A model generated the notes under the pieces. That model saw nothing but the letters and a program-made list of their open reading frames with translations, was not told where the DNA came from and searched no databases. From Pedobacter sp. ISL-64 (GTDB lineage: Bacteria; Bacteroidota; Bacteroidia; Sphingobacteriales; Sphingobacteriaceae), in NCBI RefSeq assembly GCF_018613605.1, contig NZ_JAGGPU010000017.1, forward strand, positions 1 through 58,719: 58,719 bases of DNA, written 5' to 3'. The position numbers were made by a program, and so were the translations under genes. Of this stretch, positions 10,064-19,005 are shown piece by piece (the stretch's first letter is position 1; every line of letters begins with the position of its first letter).

Positions 10064-11470
10064 ATGCTTTCTACCAAACCGCTTCGTCTTTTTATTGCTT
10101 GTATTTTTACCTGCTCTTCTCTTTCCGTTATTGCCCAAAACCAGGCAGAAGTTTGGCTTACCAAGGCAGATCGATCTGTATTATTTGCTAAACAGGCAGC
10201 AGGTTTAAGTTTTGCTACAGCTAAAAATGATCACGCAACGATTGTGGTAAATGAAAAAGAAACTTTTCAAAGCATTGATGGTTTTGGTTCTGCCTTAACC
10301 GGCGGAAGTGCACAGCACATTGTTAAGATGTCGCCCTCAGCCAGGGCCGCCTTATTGAAAGAGCTATTTGCTACCGATGGAAACAACATCGGCGTGAGTT
10401 ACATCCGTTTGAGCATTGGTGCTTCTGATTTAAACGAAAAAGTATTTTCATATAACGACCTTCCCGAAGGACAAACCGATTTAATACAGGCTAAATTTGA
10501 TTTAGGCCCGGATAAGGTGGATGTGATTCCGGTAATGAAGGAAATCCTTGCGATTAACCCTAAGCTAAAAATTATGGGTTCGCCATGGTCTCCACCCTTA
10601 TGGATGAAAACTACTTATGATGCCCGTGGGGGCATGCTAAAGCCCGAATATTACGATGCTTACGCTAAATATTTTGTTCGGTATGTACAGGAAATGCAAA
10701 AAGAGGGTATTCCTATCGATGCCATTACTGTTCAAAACGAACCTTTGCATCCGGGCAATAACCCTAGCTTACTCATGGTTGCACCAGATCAGGCGCTTTT
10801 TGTAAAGAAATTTCTCGGTCCGGCTTTTGCTAAGGCCAAGATTAAAACTAAAATTCTGGTGTATGACCATAATGCCGACCGCCCAGATTATCCGATTACG
10901 ATTTTAGATGATCCGGAAGCCAAAAAATATATCGATGGATCTGCCTTTCACCTGTACGGAGGAAAAATTGAAGCTTTAAGCGATGTGCACAATGCCCATC
11001 CCGATAAAAACATTTACTTTTCTGAGCAAATGGTGGTAGAACAACCAGATGCTACAGATATTAAAATTGTGAACCCGGTTAGGCGTTTAATTATTGGCGC
11101 TACCCGCAACTGGAGTAAAAATGTACTGGAGTGGAATTTGGCCGCCGACCCAGAAAATAAGCCTTATACCGATAGGGGTGGCTGTTCGATGTGCCAGGGC
11201 GCAGTAACCATTGATAAAGATTCTTATAGCAGAAATCTGGCTTATTATTCCATTGCGCATGCTTCTAAATTTGTTCGTCCAGGTGCTGTTCGCATTGCTA
11301 CTAACGATTTATCCGATCTGCCAAATGTTGCCTTTAAAACACCTAGTGGAAAACATGTTTTAATTGTAGCCAATAGTGGTAAAAATACCGCTAAGTTTAA
11401 TATTAGCTTTAACGGCCAATCACTTGTTGCAACACTCGATAAAGGCTCTGTAGCCACATATATCTGGTAA
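10064..11470 (+). CDS. GH30-family secreted glycoside hydrolase
   Basis: A 468-residue glucosylceramidase-like GH30 enzyme. The ATG at 10064 is preferred over a TTG at 10001 because it begins a proper signal peptide (cleavage near VIAQ). Motifs: FQSIDGFGSALTGGSA at the barrel start, YIRLSIGASD, MGSPWSPPLWMKT, the acid/base Glu226 in VQNEP, and the probable nucleophile Glu321 in YFSEQ. GH30 enzymes of this shape in Bacteroidota loci often act as beta-1,6-glucanases or beta-glucosidases. The neighbouring GH5 and single SusC/SusD pair support a beta-glucan target, but subfamily and substrate cannot be fixed by eye. It ends 24 bases before the GH5 gene, so they are probably cotranscribed. Confidence 0.92.
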   Translation: MLSTKPLRLFIACIFTCSSLSVIAQNQAEVWLTKADRSVLFAKQAAGLSFATAKNDHATIVVNEKETFQSIDGFGSALTGGSAQHIVKMSPSARAALLKELFATDGNNIGVSYIRLSIGASDLNEKVFSYNDLPEGQTDLIQAKFDLGPDKVDVIPVMKEILAINPKLKIMGSPWSPPLWMKTTYDARGGMLKPEYYDAYAKYFVRYVQEMQKEGIPIDAITVQNEPLHPGNNPSLLMVAPDQALFVKKFLGPAFAKAKIKTKILVYDHNADRPDYPITILDDPEAKKYIDGSAFHLYGGKIEALSDVHNAHPDKNIYFSEQMVVEQPDATDIKIVNPVRRLIIGATRNWSKNVLEWNLAADPENKPYTDRGGCSMCQGAVTIDKDSYSRNLAYYSIAHASKFVRPGAVRIATNDLSDLPNVAFKTPSGKHVLIVANSGKNTAKFNISFNGQSLVATLDKGSVATYIW

Positions 11471-11494
11471 TTATCTAAAACCTAATCTTATTTT

Positions 11495-13246
11495 ATGTCT
11501 TTTACAAAATCAATCTTATATATTTTTCTGTTCAGCATTGTTTCGTTTACAGGGTTTAGTCAAGGGTTTTTAAAAGCCGAGGGTAAAAAAATAGTGAACG
11601 CAAAAGGCGAGAATGTTTTGCTCCGCGGCTTTGGTTTAGGTGGCTGGATGTTGCAGGAAGGTTATATGCTCAAAATCAACCAAGAGGCACAACAATACCG
11701 CATCCGCGAACGGATAGAAGAACTGATGGGCCCAAAACAGACCCAGGAGTTTTACGATGCCTGGTTGGCCAACCACATGCGCAAAATCGATGTCGATTCG
11801 TTGAAACGCTGGGGCTTTAATTCCATCCGTTTACCCATGCACTACAATTTATACACCCTGCCAGTAGATAAAGAGCCGGTTGCAGGCAAAAATACCTGGC
11901 TGGAAAAGGGTTTTGCCTTAACCGATAGCCTGTTAGCCTGGTGTAAGGCCAATAAAATGTACCTGATTTTAGATTTGCACGCTGCACCTGGCGGACAAGG
12001 GAATGATTTAAACATTGCCGACCGCGATCCATCAAAACCGTATTTATGGGATAGCAAGGCCAACCAGGAAAAAACCATTGCACTCTGGAAAAAACTGGCC
12101 GAACGTTATAAAGATGAACCTTATATTGGTGCATACGATATTTTGAACGAACCTAACTACGGTTTCTCAAATCCTGAAGAAGATAAAAACGGAACAAAAG
12201 AAAAAGTGAATGCGCCTTTAAGAAAATTAATGATTGAGATTACCAAAGCCATCCGCGAGGTTGATCAAAAACACATCATTATTATCGAAGGCAATGGCTG
12301 GGGCAATAATTATAATGGCATTTTTCCACTGTGGGATAAAAACATGGTTTTGAGTTATCATAAATACTGGAATTATAACGATCAGGCGTCAATAGCACAC
12401 ATTATTAAGGCCAGAGATGAACAGCATATTCCGGTTTGGCTTGGTGAAACAGGAGAAAATTCTAATGTTTGGTTTACTGATGCCATCCGCCTTTTAGAAA
12501 AAAATAACATCGGCTGGGCTTGGTGGCCATTGAAAAAAATAGGAGCGAATAATCCGATGGAAATTAAATCGAACCCCAATTACGATGCGCTGGTAAAGTA
12601 CTTCAATAACGGTGGAGACAAACCTAAAGATAGCAATGTATACAGCGGTTTAATGGAACTGGCTATTTATTCGAGATTAGAAAATACGATTATTCACAGG
12701 GATGTGATCGATGCGATGATCCGTCAGCCTTTTAGTAATGAAACCAAGCCGTTTAAGCCCAGTCTTATTAGAGATAAAAGCATTGTGTATGCCGTAGATT
12801 ACGATTTAGGTAAAAATGGCAAAGCTTATTTCGATACAGATACTGCCGATTACCATACCTCAACAGGAAAAAGAAGTGCAGGTAACCGTGGTCGGATTTA
12901 CCGGAATGATGGGGTGGATATTGCAAAAGATTCTACCCAATACGAAAAGTATTATGTAAACCATATCGAAAAAGGAGAGTGGTTACAGTATACCGTAAAT
13001 GTTTCGCAAAAGGGAACCTACACTTTAAAAATAAATGCTGCGGCAGATAATGCTTCAGGTAGAATGACCATTATGATCGATAACAAAGTAGCGGCTAAAG
13101 ATATTGCGGTTCCAAATACCGGAGATAATAAGAAGTTTGCAACCTTTGCGGTAAAGAACGTTGTTTTAAAGGCGGGCAAGCAAAAAATTAAGGTGCTGAC
13201 AGATGCAGGGGGCTATAATTTTGGTTATATTCAATTTGTAAATTAA
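11495..13246 (+). CDS. GH5-family secreted glycosidase with C-terminal CBM6-like domain
   Basis: A 583-residue enzyme. Signal peptide (cleavage near GFSQG), GH5 TIM barrel (about 35-370), then a jelly-roll carbohydrate-binding module resembling CBM6 (about 430-583; KGEWLQYTVNVSQKGTYTL). Visible catalytic residues are Glu219 in ILNEPNYG (acid/base) and Glu318 in WLGETGENS (nucleophile); the RGFGLGGWM and FNSIRLPMHYN blocks resemble the exo-beta-1,3-glucanase-like branch of GH5. Paired with GH30 it suggests breakdown of a mixed beta-1,3/1,6-glucan such as fungal cell-wall glucan; this is inference. Confidence 0.92.
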   Translation: MSFTKSILYIFLFSIVSFTGFSQGFLKAEGKKIVNAKGENVLLRGFGLGGWMLQEGYMLKINQEAQQYRIRERIEELMGPKQTQEFYDAWLANHMRKIDVDSLKRWGFNSIRLPMHYNLYTLPVDKEPVAGKNTWLEKGFALTDSLLAWCKANKMYLILDLHAAPGGQGNDLNIADRDPSKPYLWDSKANQEKTIALWKKLAERYKDEPYIGAYDILNEPNYGFSNPEEDKNGTKEKVNAPLRKLMIEITKAIREVDQKHIIIIEGNGWGNNYNGIFPLWDKNMVLSYHKYWNYNDQASIAHIIKARDEQHIPVWLGETGENSNVWFTDAIRLLEKNNIGWAWWPLKKIGANNPMEIKSNPNYDALVKYFNNGGDKPKDSNVYSGLMELAIYSRLENTIIHRDVIDAMIRQPFSNETKPFKPSLIRDKSIVYAVDYDLGKNGKAYFDTDTADYHTSTGKRSAGNRGRIYRNDGVDIAKDSTQYEKYYVNHIEKGEWLQYTVNVSQKGTYTLKINAAADNASGRMTIMIDNKVAAKDIAVPNTGDNKKFATFAVKNVVLKAGKQKIKVLTDAGGYNFGYIQFVN

Positions 13247-13260
13247 AACAAAACATCATC

Positions 13261-14457
13261 TTGAAAGGCGTAAAACGTATCCTGCTCATTTTGGGAGCAA
13301 TTGCCATTGCGGTTGTTGTTCTTAGATGCATGAATGTTGCCGACCGATTGCCTGAAGATGCGAGGGGCGAAGCCTATACCGGAGCGGCTACCTGTGTTAA
13401 ATGTCATAAAGATTTATCGCAGTCTTATGCACATAGTCCGCATGGTTTAACTTCTAAGCCCGTGGTAGATGCAGCTTTATTAAAAATTTTCGCCCCTGAT
13501 TCGAACAGTTTCCAATATGATGCAACCCAAAAAGTAATAATAGAAAAGAGGGATAGCGGCATATTTCAGGTGGCTTATCAGGATGGCAAAGCTGTGCGTG
13601 CGCAAAAGTTTGATATGCAATTTGGTTCAGGCGAAAAAGCCTATACTTATACCTATTGGCAAGGCAAGAAAATGTACGAACTGCCTTTATCTTACTTCGC
13701 TGCTATTAAGAATTGGGCCATCAGCCCTGGTTTTCCAAAAGAAAGCTTTTATTATGACCGGGCGATAACGAGCCGTTGTTTAGAGTGCCACACATCTTAT
13801 GTAGCTATTAAACTCACACAAAAATCTACTTTTTCAAAAGATGAGGAAATGGAAAAGGGCGCTGTTATTTATGGGATAGATTGTGAACGTTGCCACGGAC
13901 CCGGCAAACAGCATGTTGTTTTTCATCTGGAGAACCCCGAAGAAAAGACAGCAAAATTTATCACATTGTATAAAACACTTACCCGAAAACAAAAGATGGA
14001 TGTTTGCGCTGTTTGTCATTCGGGCAATACTTTGGTGGCACAGCGATCTGTATTCGGTTTCCAGCCGGGCGACGATTTAGAGGCTTATTATTCGCAGGAT
14101 TTTACAGGTTTTGGCGGTGGTAATATTGATGTACACGGTAACCAAAGTGCCATGCTAAAGGGCAGTAATTGTTATCGGAAAAGTGAAACCATGACTTGCC
14201 AATCCTGCCACAATACACACGAAAATATTAAAGGGAATTTAAGCCTCTATTCTCAGCGCTGTATCAATTGCCACAAAATTACCAATCATAGCGAAGCTAC
14301 TTTAGCTAAAGGATCGCTCAGTACCAATTGTATCGACTGCCATATGCCTGAAGAATCTTCAAAACTGATCACCTTTCAACAGGCGGGTAAAGATCATTTG
14401 AGTCCGTACCGGTTACGCTCACACCATATTGCCATTTATCCCGTTATTAATAAGTAA
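13261..14457 (+). CDS. Seven-haem c-type cytochrome, membrane- or envelope-anchored
   Basis: A 398-residue multihaem cytochrome. Seven CxxCH haem-binding motifs are visible: CVKCH, CLECH, CERCH, CAVCH, CQSCH, CINCH and CIDCH, with the cytochrome c554-like distribution (CHGPGK after the third). The TTG at 13261 is chosen because it supplies a basic start and a hydrophobic export segment (VKRILLILGAIAIAVVVL); the first ATG, at 13330, would remove it and leave a haem protein with no export route. There is a Cys after the hydrophobic stretch (LRC), but it is not a good lipobox. The gene follows the GH5 gene by 14 bases and so seems to belong to the PUL transcript. Its redox partner is unknown. 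Confidence 0.88.
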   Translation: MKGVKRILLILGAIAIAVVVLRCMNVADRLPEDARGEAYTGAATCVKCHKDLSQSYAHSPHGLTSKPVVDAALLKIFAPDSNSFQYDATQKVIIEKRDSGIFQVAYQDGKAVRAQKFDMQFGSGEKAYTYTYWQGKKMYELPLSYFAAIKNWAISPGFPKESFYYDRAITSRCLECHTSYVAIKLTQKSTFSKDEEMEKGAVIYGIDCERCHGPGKQHVVFHLENPEEKTAKFITLYKTLTRKQKMDVCAVCHSGNTLVAQRSVFGFQPGDDLEAYYSQDFTGFGGGNIDVHGNQSAMLKGSNCYRKSETMTCQSCHNTHENIKGNLSLYSQRCINCHKITNHSEATLAKGSLSTNCIDCHMPEESSKLITFQQAGKDHLSPYRLRSHHIAIYPVINK

Positions 14458-14513
14458 AACCCAAACTTGTATTAAGAAATTCCCCACTATCCATTAATAG
14501 GACTTGGATTTCG

Positions 14514-14521
14514 TACATTTG
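14514..14521 (+). promoter_or_regulatory. Predicted promoter of the TonB receptor/DUF4249 operon
   Basis: TACATTTG matches the TAnnTTTG -7 element and lies 33 bases before the start of the receptor gene. No convincing -33 box was found. Confidence 0.45.
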
Positions 14522-14553
14522 GTTTCCACCTTAAAAATTAGATAGTAGCCAAT

Positions 14554-16878
14554 ATGCTCATAAAACACTACTTAGCTTTATTCTTCCTCCTTTTTCTCTC
14601 AACCCCTATTTTTGCTCAAAAGAAATTTACCATTAGCGGCACCATCCGCGATGCAGGTACAGGCGAAACTTTAATCGGTGCAACCATCCGGATTTCCGGA
14701 GCTTCTACCGCAGCAACCCTAACCAATAATTATGGTTATTTTGCTTTAACACAACCTGAAGGTACCTACACTGTGGCTGTAAGTTATACGGGTTATGCAT
14801 CCATTGTTAAAACCATCAGTTTAATTAAAGATACCAAGCTGAACGAGGAATTAAAAAGTGCAAACGATTTGGATGAAGTAACAGTAAGTGCCAATAACCG
14901 TAAAAACGAAAACGTTAAAAGTGCGCAAATGGGTTTGGAAAGGATCGATATGAAATCGCTTAATTCTATACCTGTACTGCTTGGTGAAAAGGATATCTTA
15001 AAAACCATCCAGCTGTTACCAGGCGTAAAATCGGGTGGTGAGGGGAACACAGGTTTCTATGTGCGCGGTGGTGCTGCCGATCAGAATTTAATTATTCTGG
15101 ATGAAGCGGTGGTATACAACTCCTCTCATTTGCTTGGCTTTTTCTCCACTTTTAATGCTGATGCAATTAAGGATGTAAGTTTATACAAAGGTGGTATGCC
15201 TGCTCAGTACGGTGGTCGTTTATCGTCGGTTTTAGATGTTAAAATGGACGATGGGAACAATAAGGAATTTAAATTTCAGGGTGGGATCGGATTGATTGCC
15301 TCGCGTGTAAAAGCAGAAGGGCCGATTGTAAAAGACAGGGGTTCTTTTATGGTGAGTTTCCGCAGAACGTATATCGATCTGTTTTTAAGGTCTTCGCCCG
15401 ATTCGACCGTAAATGGGAGTACCTTAAATTTTTATGATATTAATGCAAAGGCAAATTATAAGATCAATGATAAAAACACCATTTATATTTCCGGCTATTT
15501 TGGCAAGGATAATATCGGCGTAAAAGATCTATTCGAAAACAACTGGGGCAATGTAACCACCACCATCCGTTTAAACCATATTTTTAGCGATCGTTTGTTT
15601 TCAAATACCTCGTTAATTTACAACAACTATAATTACACCGTTCGCTTATTAAATGATGCGACCAACTTTAAAGCAACCTCACTGGTTCGGGATTTTAACT
15701 TTAAAGAAGATTTCCAGTATTTCAGCAACAAGCATACACTTCGTTTTGGTATCAATGCTACACAGCACCGTATTTCGCCAATTGATATTGATAGTGATGA
15801 AGCATCACAGGTAAATTCGCTTACGCAGGAAAGGCGTTATGGCATAGAATCAGCAGCTTACATTTCTGACGAATGGGCCGTAAACGAACATTTAAACTTT
15901 TTATATGGTGTACGTTTGGCTGCTTTTTCTTTAATGGGGCCTGGTAATTTTAGTACGTATGATGCCGATGGGAATACCCTGTCGACAGAAAATGTAGCCA
16001 AGGGAAAATTCCATAAAAACTACTTTAACCTGGAGCCACGTTTTTCGGTGAGCTATCTGTTTAACGAAGAAAATTCGATAAAGGCTTCTTATAACCGCAA
16101 TACCCAGAACGTCCATATTTTAACCAACGCTACTTCCAGTTCACCAACCGATCAGTATGTGTTGAGCAGTACCAATATTAAACCCGAAATTGCCGATCAG
16201 GTGGCTTTGGGGTATTTCAAAAATATTCAGGATAACAATTACGAACTCTCGGGAGAAATTTATTATAAGTGGCTCCAGAATCAGATCGACTATAAAAATG
16301 CGGCCGAATTATTGGCTAACTCAAATGTAGAATCAGAACTTTTATATGGAGTAGGCAGGGCTTATGGAATGGAACTGTTTTTTAAGAAAAAATTTGGTAA
16401 GCTGAACGGTTGGGTGGGATATACCTTATCGCGTACTGAACGTAAATTTACAGAACTTAATGATGGTAAATATTTTCCCGCACGGCAAGATCGTACGCAT
16501 GATATTTCGTTAGTGGGCATTTACAACATGACCAAGCGGTGGACTTTCTCCTCGAGTTTTATCTACAGCACTGGTAATGCCGTTACTTATCCGGCGGGGA
16601 AATATACTATTGGTGGCCAGGCTGCTTATTATTATACGCAAAGAAATGCAGGCCGAATGCCCTATAATATGCGTTGGGATGTAAGTGCAACTTTAGAGGG
16701 GAAAGTGAGGAAGAAATACCAATCGAGCTGGAATTTTGGAATCTATAATTTATTGGCCCGGAAAAATCCTTATGCCATTGAATTTATTACTGATCCTGAT
16801 CATCCAGGCAAAACTGCTGCCCAGCAAACTTCGCTGTTCGGTCTTATCCCTTCGATTACCTGGAACTTTAAATTTTAA
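14554..16878 (+). CDS. TonB-dependent receptor with carboxypeptidase-regulatory-like domain
   Basis: A 774-residue outer-membrane receptor. Signal peptide (cleavage near IFAQ), CarboxypepD_reg-like domain (about 25-105; GETLIGATIRISG), TonB-box-like DEVTVSANNRKNENV, plug (about 130-230; GFYVRGGAADQNLIILDEA, GLLSSVLDVK-like strand), then a barrel ending TWNFKF with C-terminal Phe. It is shorter than SusC proteins and belongs to the class that pairs with a DUF4249 lipoprotein instead of SusD, as here. Substrate unknown; this class is often discussed as siderophore- or metal-related, which is not shown by the sequence. Confidence 0.92.
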   Translation: MLIKHYLALFFLLFLSTPIFAQKKFTISGTIRDAGTGETLIGATIRISGASTAATLTNNYGYFALTQPEGTYTVAVSYTGYASIVKTISLIKDTKLNEELKSANDLDEVTVSANNRKNENVKSAQMGLERIDMKSLNSIPVLLGEKDILKTIQLLPGVKSGGEGNTGFYVRGGAADQNLIILDEAVVYNSSHLLGFFSTFNADAIKDVSLYKGGMPAQYGGRLSSVLDVKMDDGNNKEFKFQGGIGLIASRVKAEGPIVKDRGSFMVSFRRTYIDLFLRSSPDSTVNGSTLNFYDINAKANYKINDKNTIYISGYFGKDNIGVKDLFENNWGNVTTTIRLNHIFSDRLFSNTSLIYNNYNYTVRLLNDATNFKATSLVRDFNFKEDFQYFSNKHTLRFGINATQHRISPIDIDSDEASQVNSLTQERRYGIESAAYISDEWAVNEHLNFLYGVRLAAFSLMGPGNFSTYDADGNTLSTENVAKGKFHKNYFNLEPRFSVSYLFNEENSIKASYNRNTQNVHILTNATSSSPTDQYVLSSTNIKPEIADQVALGYFKNIQDNNYELSGEIYYKWLQNQIDYKNAAELLANSNVESELLYGVGRAYGMELFFKKKFGKLNGWVGYTLSRTERKFTELNDGKYFPARQDRTHDISLVGIYNMTKRWTFSSSFIYSTGNAVTYPAGKYTIGGQAAYYYTQRNAGRMPYNMRWDVSATLEGKVRKKYQSSWNFGIYNLLARKNPYAIEFITDPDHPGKTAAQQTSLFGLIPSITWNFKF

Positions 16879-16882
16879 AAGC

Positions 16883-17692
16883 ATGAAAAAACTGATTATA
16901 TACCTTTCGCTGTTCACTTTCTGTTTTACAGGTTGCAAGAAAATTATTCAAATTGAAACCGAAAATGCCGATCCTCAACTGGTAATTGAAGGTGTGGTTA
17001 ACGATTCGCTGATCGACCAGCAGATTAAGATCAGCAAAACCATCGGTTATACCGAAGCCAATATTTTTCCGAAAGTTTCGGGAGCAAGCGTAACTGTAAC
17101 CGATAATAAGGGAAATACTTATGTTTTTAAAGAAGGCACAACGCCAGGAACTTATATCAATAAAATGAAGGGCGTGCCGGGTGTTACCTATAATTTAACC
17201 GTTACTGCCGAGGGACAAACTTATACCGCCAGTTCAAAAATGCCCAATGTGGTTAAAATGGATTCGATAGGGGTGATTAAAAACTTTTTCTTTGGTCGCG
17301 AACGCAAAACTGCTGCTGTATTTTTAAAAGACCCGGTCAACGAAACCAATTTTTACCATTTTAACCTTTATGTAAATGATATTTTATCGGAACGTTTCTA
17401 TGTAAATAACGATCGTTTAACAAATGGAAACGACTTAAGGATTCAGCTATTTTTTAAACCACCTACTAACGACCACGACAGTGATGAGTTGAATTCGAAC
17501 GATAAGATTAAAGTAGAAATGGAGTGTATCGATTCGAATATTTTCGATTATTGGTATGCTTTAAGTCAGCAATCGAACCGGGGGCCAAACCAGGGTACAA
17601 CTCCAGCCAATCCAGCTTCTAATATTTCTAATCAGGCATTGGGCTATTTTAGTGCCAATACTTACCAGGTGCTATCAGCAACTGTGAAATAG
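16883..17692 (+). CDS. DUF4249-family lipoprotein
   Basis: A 269-residue lipoprotein with lipobox FTGC (Cys18). The start at 16883, four bases after the receptor stop, gives the lipoprotein signal; the frame is open upstream, but that overlaps the receptor gene. The segments LVIEGVVNDSLIDQQIKISK and GASVTVTDNKGNTYVF are characteristic of DUF4249. Members are encoded just after TonB-dependent receptors in Bacteroidota and probably act as their extracellular partner. Cotranscription with the receptor is very likely. Confidence 0.88.
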   Translation: MKKLIIYLSLFTFCFTGCKKIIQIETENADPQLVIEGVVNDSLIDQQIKISKTIGYTEANIFPKVSGASVTVTDNKGNTYVFKEGTTPGTYINKMKGVPGVTYNLTVTAEGQTYTASSKMPNVVKMDSIGVIKNFFFGRERKTAAVFLKDPVNETNFYHFNLYVNDILSERFYVNNDRLTNGNDLRIQLFFKPPTNDHDSDELNSNDKIKVEMECIDSNIFDYWYALSQQSNRGPNQGTTPANPASNISNQALGYFSANTYQVLSATVK

Positions 17693-17756
17693 TATCCATA
17701 AATAAGTCAATTCGTATTATCCAAAACACCTTAGAATTTTTAGTGTTAAATAAAAC

Positions 17757-18716
17757 ATGAAAGTATTTATAAGTGGCAACATTGCTTCAGTTGGCATAAA
17801 AGAACTGGAAGAAAACAATATTTCGATTACCCAATGGAAAGAAAACCGACAGATTACAGCCGAAGAACTGATTGAAGCCTGTCAAAGTCAGGATGCCTTG
17901 ATCAGCGTCGGGCCAAATAAGATTAATGCCCAATTTTTAAAGGCCTGTAGTCATTTAAAGGTTATTGCTTTACATTCTGTAGGTTACGATCAGGTAGATG
18001 TAGCTGCCGCCAAAAAATTAAATATTCCAATCGGAAATACGCCTGGTGTTTTGAGCGGCGCAACTGCCGATACTGCTTTTTTATTGATGCTTGCCGTATC
18101 GCGAAAGGCCTTTTTCTCGCACAAAAAAATCATTAAAGGCGAATGGAAAAACTATGAGCCATCACCCGAACTGGGAATTGAGGTAAACGGCAAAACGCTG
18201 GGTGTTTTTGGTCTGGGGAAAATTGGATTAGAGATGGCTAAAAAATGTAAGGCTGCCTACCAAATGGAGGTAATTTATCACAACAGATCACGTAACGAAG
18301 AAGCTGAAAAAGAGATCGGAGCCAAATATGTTTCGTTCGAAGAACTTTTGGCACAAAGTGATGTATTATCTGTACATACTGCGCTAACGCCCGAAACAAA
18401 GGATAAATTTACGCTTGATGTTTTTAAACAGATGAAACCCAAATCGATTTTTATTAACACGGCCAGAGGTGGTATTCACAATGAAAAAGATTTGATCCAG
18501 GCGCTGGAAGACAAGATCATTTGGGGAGCAGGTTTAGATGTAACCAATCCGGAGCCAATGGATAAAGATAATCCTTTACTATCGATGGAAAGTGTTGCTG
18601 TTTTGCCACATATCGGCTCAGCTACCGAAGAAACCCGAGCAGCCATGGCACGGATTATTGTTAAGAATGTTCTGGCTGGGTTAAAAGGGAAAAAGTTGCC
18701 TTTTGAGGTGATGTAA
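17757..18716 (+). CDS. D-isomer-specific 2-hydroxyacid dehydrogenase (glyoxylate/hydroxypyruvate reductase-like)
   Basis: A 319-residue NAD(P)-dependent dehydrogenase. Visible are the Rossmann motif GVFGLGKIGLEMAKK (near 150), the substrate-binding Arg in FINTARGG, and the catalytic His in VLPHIGSATEETR near 285. The N-terminal half carries the substrate-domain HSVGYDQVDVAAAKKLNIP. Sequence style is closest to D-glycerate dehydrogenase or glyoxylate reductase, which interconvert hydroxypyruvate/glyoxylate with glycerate/glycolate, but phosphoglycerate dehydrogenase-like or other 2-keto acid substrates cannot be excluded. It has its own gap upstream and appears to be a single-gene unit. Confidence 0.9.
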   Translation: MKVFISGNIASVGIKELEENNISITQWKENRQITAEELIEACQSQDALISVGPNKINAQFLKACSHLKVIALHSVGYDQVDVAAAKKLNIPIGNTPGVLSGATADTAFLLMLAVSRKAFFSHKKIIKGEWKNYEPSPELGIEVNGKTLGVFGLGKIGLEMAKKCKAAYQMEVIYHNRSRNEEAEKEIGAKYVSFEELLAQSDVLSVHTALTPETKDKFTLDVFKQMKPKSIFINTARGGIHNEKDLIQALEDKIIWGAGLDVTNPEPMDKDNPLLSMESVAVLPHIGSATEETRAAMARIIVKNVLAGLKGKKLPFEVM

Positions 18717-18852
18717 GATGAATGAGCGTAGTAGGTTGCAAGGAATCGTTCTACTGCAAACTTCAATGATATGTTGTTGAAGGCCTTTTATAGTCGAAAA
18801 TAAAAAACATTTGCCCTTCGATAGGCTATCATTGGCAGGTTCCAAAAGAAGG

Positions 18853-18957
18853 TCGTCATCTCGACCGAAGCAACGCGGAGCGGAGAGATCTTTTAATATA
18901 GTCCAAAGATCTCTCCTCCGAAGGAGTTCCTTTGGAACACTACGGTCGAGATGACGA
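18853..18957. repeat. Dispersed palindromic repeat, family A, copy 3 (complete)
   Basis: A 105-base element with perfect 14-base terminal inverted repeats, TCGTCATCTCGACC and GGTCGAGATGACGA. Inside are GGAGAGATCTTT and its inverted partner AAAGATCTCTCC plus the small palindrome CCGAAGGAGTTCCTTTGG. It lies between two convergent genes. Confidence 0.9.
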
Positions 18958-19005
18958 TTCATTGCAAACCTGCCATCCAGCTTGCAATCCTATTTCCCTT
19001 ATTCC

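Noticed and set aside
11817..12134. A 105-residue frame antisense to the GH5 gene
   Set aside because: The GH5 catalytic motifs fix the coding strand; the antisense product has no domain.
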